A stretch of DNA of 61,225 bases from positions 1 to 61,225 of the forward strand of contig CATNBF010000005.1 of assembly GCA_950096895.1 (NCBI GenBank), in the 5' to 3' direction. Position 1 is the stretch's first letter; every line of letters starts with the position of its first letter. The position numbers were made by a program, and so were the translations under genes. The notes beneath the pieces were generated by a model. The model was not told the DNA's origin and did not search any database. It saw nothing but the letters and a program-made list of their open reading frames with translations. Below, piece after piece: positions 56,795-61,225 of this stretch. The stretch is from an uncultured bacterium. GTDB lineage: Bacteria > Pseudomonadota > Alphaproteobacteria > Rs-D84.

Positions 56795-58069
56795 CTATTC
56801 CGGATTTCGTAATTCTTTAACCTTTTGAAAGACTTCCGTACCGGGACCACATTGATAATCCAAACCCTTATAAAATCGCCATGCAACAATTTTCTCTAAT
56901 AAATGTTTAATCGTTTTATTCTCTATTTTGGCAAGATCTCGAACGATATCTGTAACGAACCCAGCATAGCATTCGCACATTAATTTATCGGCTTCTTTAT
57001 TGTATTTTGAGGAGTTTTTTGCCCTTTGAATACACCCATTATAAGTTTCATTATATCGATATTGATAACCGTTTTCCGTGAATATACTATATTTAGTTCC
57101 TTGACCTAATATCTTTACGGACTGTCTTTTTCCGTTTACTATAATGTCTAAATTTGTATCAGCGTAATAGATAAAACATTCGTCGTTTGCTGGCAAAAGT
57201 CTTTGTCCAACTTGGATATTCGTAAATGCGTCACCAGGAATAACTACGTATTCACCCAGACAAAAGCCTTGGTCTCCTTCTTTTTGACGGCATATAGCTC
57301 CCATCCAATGATTAAAATCACCTTGTGTTCGTTTAGCTAGCACATGTACGGAATGAATATCTTTTATACATGCCGAGTTTTCGCTATTGTCAGGTTGGAC
57401 CTCGGTAGTCTTTTTGGGGTTGTTTCGGATGACTTTGCGATTGAGCGTCTTTTTAGGTATATTTTGTAAAACATTACTTGGTATTGCCCTACATTTTGCC
57501 ACTGTTTTTGAATAGAAATCAATATCGTCAAGTTTATTATGATTGTTTATGTACATATCGAGAGTTTTTTCCATGAGATCATTTGTTATGCATGTACATA
57601 AATATTTTGTATCAAATTGGGGCTCGTTTGAATATTTTTTCAAACAACTATCATATGCAAAATTATAAAAATAATTATAACCCCTGCGCGTTGTTATGCT
57701 GTATTTTGACGTAATATCTACCAACGGCCAAAAGTTTTCTATTTTGCCAACAAGTGTCGTTTTTGTTGGCATTTTATTGAGTGAAAAATCAAAGTAAAAG
57801 CACTCGTCTTTCGGGATTTTTATTATTTGACCGATTTTTATATCTGGCATTTGTACCATTGAAATAACAACCCTGCCACCGATACATTTATTTGTATCAA
57901 CATTTTTCACATTGCACGTAGAAGCCCAAGCATATTTTCCGTCTGTATATTCTTTAATGTCATAGACTTGAACCGCGTCAACATTTTCTATACACCATGG
58001 ATCAATATCAGATTCGCGCTCACACGCCGCACACAGTAACGCGGGCAATATCAGTAATGCTTTTTTCAT
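56795..58069 (-). CDS. Lipoprotein built of two repeated domains, unknown function
   Basis: This 424-residue protein has lipobox LLCAAC near residue 14. Two copies of one domain are visible: about 25-195 (ending KYSITTRRGYNYFYNFAYDSCLKKY) and 235-400 (KYSIFTENGYQYRYNETYNGCIQRA); both contain GG/GEYVVI and DECFxxxF/Y motifs and similarly placed Cys. No family is recognised. It is AT-rich compared with the integrase genes. It is the last gene of a minus-strand cargo cluster. Confidence 0.65.
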   Translation of the reverse strand: MKKALLILPALLCAACERESDIDPWCIENVDAVQVYDIKEYTDGKYAWASTCNVKNVDTNKCIGGRVVISMVQMPDIKIGQIIKIPKDECFYFDFSLNKMPTKTTLVGKIENFWPLVDITSKYSITTRRGYNYFYNFAYDSCLKKYSNEPQFDTKYLCTCITNDLMEKTLDMYINNHNKLDDIDFYSKTVAKCRAIPSNVLQNIPKKTLNRKVIRNNPKKTTEVQPDNSENSACIKDIHSVHVLAKRTQGDFNHWMGAICRQKEGDQGFCLGEYVVIPGDAFTNIQVGQRLLPANDECFIYYADTNLDIIVNGKRQSVKILGQGTKYSIFTENGYQYRYNETYNGCIQRAKNSSKYNKEADKLMCECYAGFVTDIVRDLAKIENKTIKHLLEKIVAWRFYKGLDYQCGPGTEVFQKVKELRNPE

Positions 58070-58103
58070 TGTTTTTTCCTTCTAGTTTTACATTTTAAAC
58101 TGA

Positions 58104-58403
58104 TTAAATAGTGCCTTCCATGAACTTTTGTTTTAATATATCTTGTTTTATTTGTTCTTTTTCTGTGGCTATAATTTCTCTTTCTTTATAGTCGCCAGGC
58201 TTAATCATTTTTTGTTGCCGTTCACTCCAATACCAACAACCAGAAAGTACATTATAATGTGTTTCCGTCCCGGGATACTTTTTTAGGCATTCAATTTTTT
58301 CATTTTTGTATCTGCCACTGAGAAACCAGCCACCATAAATAAAGGGTAAAACAATCAATATTCCATAGCCTATCATAGTAACATATTCGAAATACTTTTT
58401 CAT
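58104..58403 (-). CDS. Small single-helix membrane protein
   Basis: This 99-residue protein has one N-terminal membrane helix (YVTMIGYGILIVLPFIYGGWFLSG) and a charged, helical C-terminal part (TEKEQIKQDILKQKF). Its start overlaps the upstream DUF805 gene stop (ATGA), so the two are coupled. Confidence 0.6.
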   Translation of the reverse strand: MKKYFEYVTMIGYGILIVLPFIYGGWFLSGRYKNEKIECLKKYPGTETHYNVLSGCWYWSERQQKMIKPGDYKEREIIATEKEQIKQDILKQKFMEGTI

Positions 58404-59227
58404 TTTTTCACCCCTTTGTCTTGAATATAACCGTCACGAACAAATTTAAATGGCAGTACGACTAAAAATGGAAAATAGAACCAAAATATAATCCATAAAT
58501 AATTCAGCATAGAACAGGGCGGATTCGCATTTAATACCAACCCGCTTATCAGCGCACAGATCGCCCCTAAGATTAACAATAATCTAATATTGCCAGTTTT
58601 TTGTATATAATTAAAATAAATACTAGCCAATAATCTATTTAAGGTAAGTTTATTTTTATTCGTTTTGTGTTTTAATGTTACGACATTTGGTACTTTCCCA
58701 TATTTATTTGTAAAGGGATCTGATGCCCTAAATACAACCCAAGCCGAAACAGCCATACAAATTAATCCTGCAAGACCAAACCACAATACCCAACCCCCTA
58801 TAAAATTAGCTTTACCGATAAATTCTATTATGGGTCTAGCAATATAAATAATAATTGCAAATGTAGGGTTCAAGCCCACATCTCGAAAACGTCGTGCAAA
58901 CAATGCCATAGACGGCAGAAAAAGCAATATCCACAAAATTAGCCCGGCCCATTCGTATACCTGCATTATTATAGCGACAGGAATCATAATACAAACGGCC
59001 GCCCACCAGTATTCTGATAGGGAAGAACGAGTCGAAAAATCAAAATAACCCGAAAAGTAACGACGAAGTGCTACTCTGCATGAAACTTGTTCTTGTCGCA
59101 AACCCTTTTTTGCAAGAATCGCTGCTGTTTTTTTCAAAGTTTTTTTGTTATATCGAACAAGCAAATAAAAGCCCAGTAAAAATATCCCCAAAAATATACC
59201 AAAAATTAAAAATTCCCATGCCGGCAT
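58400..59227 (-). CDS. DUF805-like multi-spanning membrane protein
   Basis: This 275-residue protein has six or more membrane helices. The DUF805 pattern is visible: FDFSTRSSLSEYWWAAV, then FARRFRDVGL and SDPFTNKYGKVP. An extra N-terminal helix and a C-terminal pair of helices (LLLILGAICALISGLVL) are added. Function is unknown. Confidence 0.75.
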   Translation of the reverse strand: MPAWEFLIFGIFLGIFLLGFYLLVRYNKKTLKKTAAILAKKGLRQEQVSCRVALRRYFSGYFDFSTRSSLSEYWWAAVCIMIPVAIIMQVYEWAGLILWILLFLPSMALFARRFRDVGLNPTFAIIIYIARPIIEFIGKANFIGGWVLWFGLAGLICMAVSAWVVFRASDPFTNKYGKVPNVVTLKHKTNKNKLTLNRLLASIYFNYIQKTGNIRLLLILGAICALISGLVLNANPPCSMLNYLWIIFWFYFPFLVVLPFKFVRDGYIQDKGVKK

Positions 59228-59339
59228 TTTTTCTCCTTTTGTTTATCGTAAAAAATGTTTAACAGGCTTTATTCAAGCGGAATCCCGTAGACATAATTGC
59301 GTTGAACCAATGCAAACGGGTAAACAATCCATTGGGTAT

Positions 59340-59588
59340 TTACCCCTGTAATGGTCTTGAATTGTCGATACTTGGCACGTTCATCGGGGAGCACCCGTGA
59401 TTTAACTTAAATATGCCAAATAAATAGACGCACGACCCATAATCGCCCCTTTGTAAAATACTCGGGGCATAATAAGTTGGCGCGGTTCCTATATTATCCG
59501 CCGTATAATTCCATGGAATATATTTATCGCTTATTGTGCAACCTGTCATAAATAAAAGACATATAAATAAACAAATTCGTTTTTTCAT
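59340..59588 (-). CDS. Small lipoprotein
   Basis: MKKRICLFICLLFMTGC is a lipoprotein signal (lipobox FMTGC). The 82-residue product is of unknown function, with two further Cys. The start six codons upstream in the ORF track precedes the basic signal start and is less likely. Confidence 0.55.
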   Translation of the reverse strand: MKKRICLFICLLFMTGCTISDKYIPWNYTADNIGTAPTYYAPSILQRGDYGSCVYLFGIFKLNHGCSPMNVPSIDNSRPLQG

Positions 59589-59610
59589 TTCAACTCCATA
59601 ACGCAATAAA

Positions 59611-59634
59611 AATAAGACCGTCAGGAAATTGACG
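59611..59634 (-). terminator. Minus-strand terminator without an assigned gene
   Basis: GACCGTCA/TGACGGTC, an 8-bp stem with a 6-nt loop, followed on the minus strand by TTATTTTTATT. The approximately 210 bases it would terminate (59640-59850) hold only a doubtful ORF and a CCCCGGC/GCCGGGG-type hairpin, so a small RNA is possible. Confidence 0.5.
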
Positions 59635-59904
59635 GTCGGGGAGTTTGCAAATCAATTTATCAGTGATTCCGCCAGCCTTCCGGATAAACCGTATTTTATA
59701 ACTGGCAGCTCCCCGGCACGAAGTCGGGGGGAATTTTGTAACGACGCAATGTATCGGAATTAATAGATTACGATACCACCGCACCGGATAAATTAGGCTT
59801 GCAACAGCCCCGAACCCAATTCCCATTGGATTCAAAATTATTTTACAATGACGTTTCTTGAAAAGCAAATAAAAATAAGCATATATTCAAAAAAGGATTT
59901 TCTA

Positions 59905-60378
59905 ATGAAAACAGCTTTATTTATAATTGGTCTTTTGTCCTCAGTCCTATTTGTTATGCTTCTTTTATTTAAAAGATTCTATCTTGCCAGAGATAATGCC
60001 GCACGATCAAAAATCCAATATTTGGATCCCATCACATCTAATTTGGCAATTATAACATTTATAGCTCTGGGCTTTGTTTTCTTTGGCCAACATACATACA
60101 AAATTGCCACATTACTTTTTGGATTATTTATATATCTTGGTGCAAAAGAAATCTCCGGTACAAAATTAACGCGTTGGAGTGGGACAACACAATTTGATGT
60201 CAATCCGAATAAATGTATATTTTTTCGTGGTCGACTTCAACCCGAAGCCATTAAACTATATTTTACTAGATCTGGTTTAGCTCAAAGTGGCACACAATAT
60301 TTTGTTATTGGTTGGCTTAAATGTTGGGGGACTATACTCATGACAGGTGTTATTCCAGAATTGCTTTATTCAATATAA
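59905..60378 (+). CDS. Hypothetical membrane protein
   Basis: This 157-residue protein starts at ATG 59905 with AAAAGGA upstream. It has three membrane helices (ALFIIGLLSSVLFVMLLLF, NLAIITFIALGFVFFG, IATLLFGLFIYLG) followed by a soluble C-terminal domain with a final hydrophobic stretch. No family is recognised. Confidence 0.6.
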   Translation: MKTALFIIGLLSSVLFVMLLLFKRFYLARDNAARSKIQYLDPITSNLAIITFIALGFVFFGQHTYKIATLLFGLFIYLGAKEISGTKLTRWSGTTQFDVNPNKCIFFRGRLQPEAIKLYFTRSGLAQSGTQYFVIGWLKCWGTILMTGVIPELLYSI

Positions 60379-60380
60379 AA

Positions 60381-60400
60381 AAAGCCCAAATACGGGCTTT
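60381..60400 (-). terminator. Terminator of tRNA-Ser(GCU)
   Basis: AAAGCCC/GGGCTTT with a 6-nt loop; the minus strand reads GGGCTTTTTTT. Confidence 0.7.
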
Positions 60401-60406
60401 AAATTC

Positions 60407-60495
60407 TGGCGGAGCGTATAGGACTCGAACCTATGCATGAGTTTAACCCCATGACGGATTAGCAATCCGCTCCATTACCACTCTGGCAACGCTCC
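60407..60495 (-). tRNA. tRNA-Ser (anticodon GCU), intact
   Basis: Acceptor GGAGCGT/ACGCTCC, anticodon stem GCGGA/TCCGT around TTGCTAA (GCU), long variable arm, T-arm TAGGTTCGAGTCCTA, encoded CCA. It differs from the fragment at 53599 at several positions, so it is not a simple copy of it. Confidence 0.95.
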
Positions 60496-60572
60496 GAATA
60501 ACGATTTTAAGGGGAATTTTTAGCAAACTTGCTATCGTTCGCCTATGGCTCGCTACGCCAATTACAAATATG

Positions 60573-60601
60573 AGTATACATTACCGCAAAACAAAAAGCA
60601 A
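60573..60601 (-). promoter_or_regulatory. Promoter of tRNA-Ser(GCU)
   Basis: On the minus strand: TTGCTT, 17 bp, TATACT, giving a leader of about 70 nt before the tRNA. Confidence 0.6.
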
Positions 60602-60694
60602 GATATAAATTATAGTTTAGCACTTTTGTATTGAAAAAACTGATTAATTTATGCTAAAGCTATAAAGCTCTTAATCAAAAAGGAAGGATTTGTT

Positions 60695-61225
60695 ATGACG
60701 ACAAATAATGCAATTGCATCTATGGCTTTATTTAGTCAACTATATGATAATAATAAAAATATTTATTCCCTGATTTATGAATTTATTAAAATTGCTATAG
60801 CCGTGCAGCGTGTTCATTCGGCGAACACTGCAGAAATTGTTCGTTATGTAAAAGAATATTATGGGTTTGATATGCCAGAATCGCTTTTTAAGACAGCTCT
60901 TGCCCAGGCCATACGAGACACAACAGAAGTAAAATATGATAAACTAAGAAAGCTGTATTTATTTGATCTAGGGGCTATTAATATTGCAGATAAACTGCAA
61001 GAACATGAAGAATTGAAGCAAAGTTATAACTATATATTTATAGAACTTACCAAATTTATTGAAGAACAAACAAAACTTAGTGCTGATATAAATACGGTTG
61101 CTGGCGAATTAGCAGATGTTTTGTTAGATAGGCCTAATGCTGGAATGTATACAGAATTTATATTAAAATATATCGTAGATTTAGAATCTCAAAAAAAAGA
61201 GCAATTAAATAATATTTTAGCAGGT
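60695..61225 (+). CDS. Hypothetical protein, N-terminal part; runs off the window
   Basis: Absent from the ORF track because it is open at the edge. ATG at 60695 follows AAGGAAGGA. At least 177 residues, strongly AT-rich: MTTNNAIASMALFSQLYDNN, then VQRVHSANTAEIVRYVKEYYG and a helical region. The early segment reads like a helical or winged-helix N-terminal domain such as found in some defence proteins, but I cannot assign a family. Confidence 0.6.
   Translation, partial: MTTNNAIASMALFSQLYDNNKNIYSLIYEFIKIAIAVQRVHSANTAEIVRYVKEYYGFDMPESLFKTALAQAIRDTTEVKYDKLRKLYLFDLGAINIADKLQEHEELKQSYNYIFIELTKFIEEQTKLSADINTVAGELADVLLDRPNAGMYTEFILKYIVDLESQKKEQLNNILAG

Noticed and set aside
59590-59868. 92-codon minus ORF as a gene
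   Set aside because: It contains a strong terminator hairpin within its last codons and has no clear ribosome site or domain.
53599-60495. Simple attL/attR pair formed by the tRNA fragment and the intact tRNA-Ser(GCU)
   Set aside because: They are on opposite strands and differ in D-arm and anticodon stem; only GATTGCTAATC is shared, which is expected from the common anticodon loop. Direct-repeat att sites should be in the same orientation.

Overview
The window most likely comes from a host-associated alphaproteobacterium, probably from a gut, with a genome that is actively losing genes. The best lineage marker is a circularly permuted two-piece tmRNA (ssrA, tag ANDNVRLAMAA). An Mla-type lipid transport operon, MtaB, RpoZ and a Tat-exported AmiC fit a Gram-negative cell. 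Reduced host-adapted style is suggested by a choloylglycine-hydrolase-family enzyme, an ABO-type GT6 glycosyltransferase and very large cysteine-rich secreted proteins. Placement in an uncultured gut alphaproteobacterial lineage is inference; no rRNA is present.

Layout. 1-4.2 kb: a Slam/TPR-like protein cut by the edge, then lysS behind a putative lysine leader-peptide attenuator, a gene with a possible RelA/SpoT-like core, and a cold-shock protein. 4.2-10.6 kb: a damaged ABC exporter coupled to a C45 hydrolase, a His/Cys-rich EF-hand membrane protein, mtaB, rpoZ, tRNA-Ser(GGA) and a HAD remnant. 10.6-20.6 kb: a frameshifted small-molecule kinase, an outer-membrane barrel, a decaying chaperone-usher fimbrial operon (non-AUG start plus two nonsense codons), then a complete mlaEFD-plus-lipoprotein operon. 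20.6-26 kb: lipase-like hydrolase, HI0933-type flavoprotein, a 996-residue Cys-rich secreted protein and tRNA-Met(CAU).

26-38 kb is mostly housekeeping: a PIF1/RecD2-like helicase, a minus-strand operon with tsaB, rimI and two tandem paralogues of unknown function, a Lon that lacks its protease domain, ssrA, obgE, rubrerythrin, and prfB with the programmed frameshift. 38-50 kb is accessory: GT6 glycosyltransferase, AmiC, prophage remnants with a lysozyme, tRNA-Ser(CGA) followed by a duplicated tRNA 3' end holding a structured 161-nt insert, a frameshifted MFS permease, mutY, and a second Cys-rich protein whose 5' end lies in a dispersed palindromic repeat. 50-53 kb: HU/IHF, a fused AccD-AccA, and adk.

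53.6 kb to the right edge looks like an integrated element. A tRNA-Ser(GCU) with a good promoter is cut off just after its anticodon stem, followed by a tyrosine integrase, an excisionase-like protein, a DUF3631 protein next to a cluster of TGTGCC/GGCACA repeats, and AT-rich cargo of lipoproteins and small membrane proteins. An intact tRNA-Ser(GCU) sits inside this stretch on the opposite strand and may replace the broken one.

Several genes carry single-base lesions (in-frame TAG or TGA, or homopolymer frameshifts). TAG and TGA also end normal genes here, so this looks like pseudogene formation (or assembly error), not a changed genetic code.
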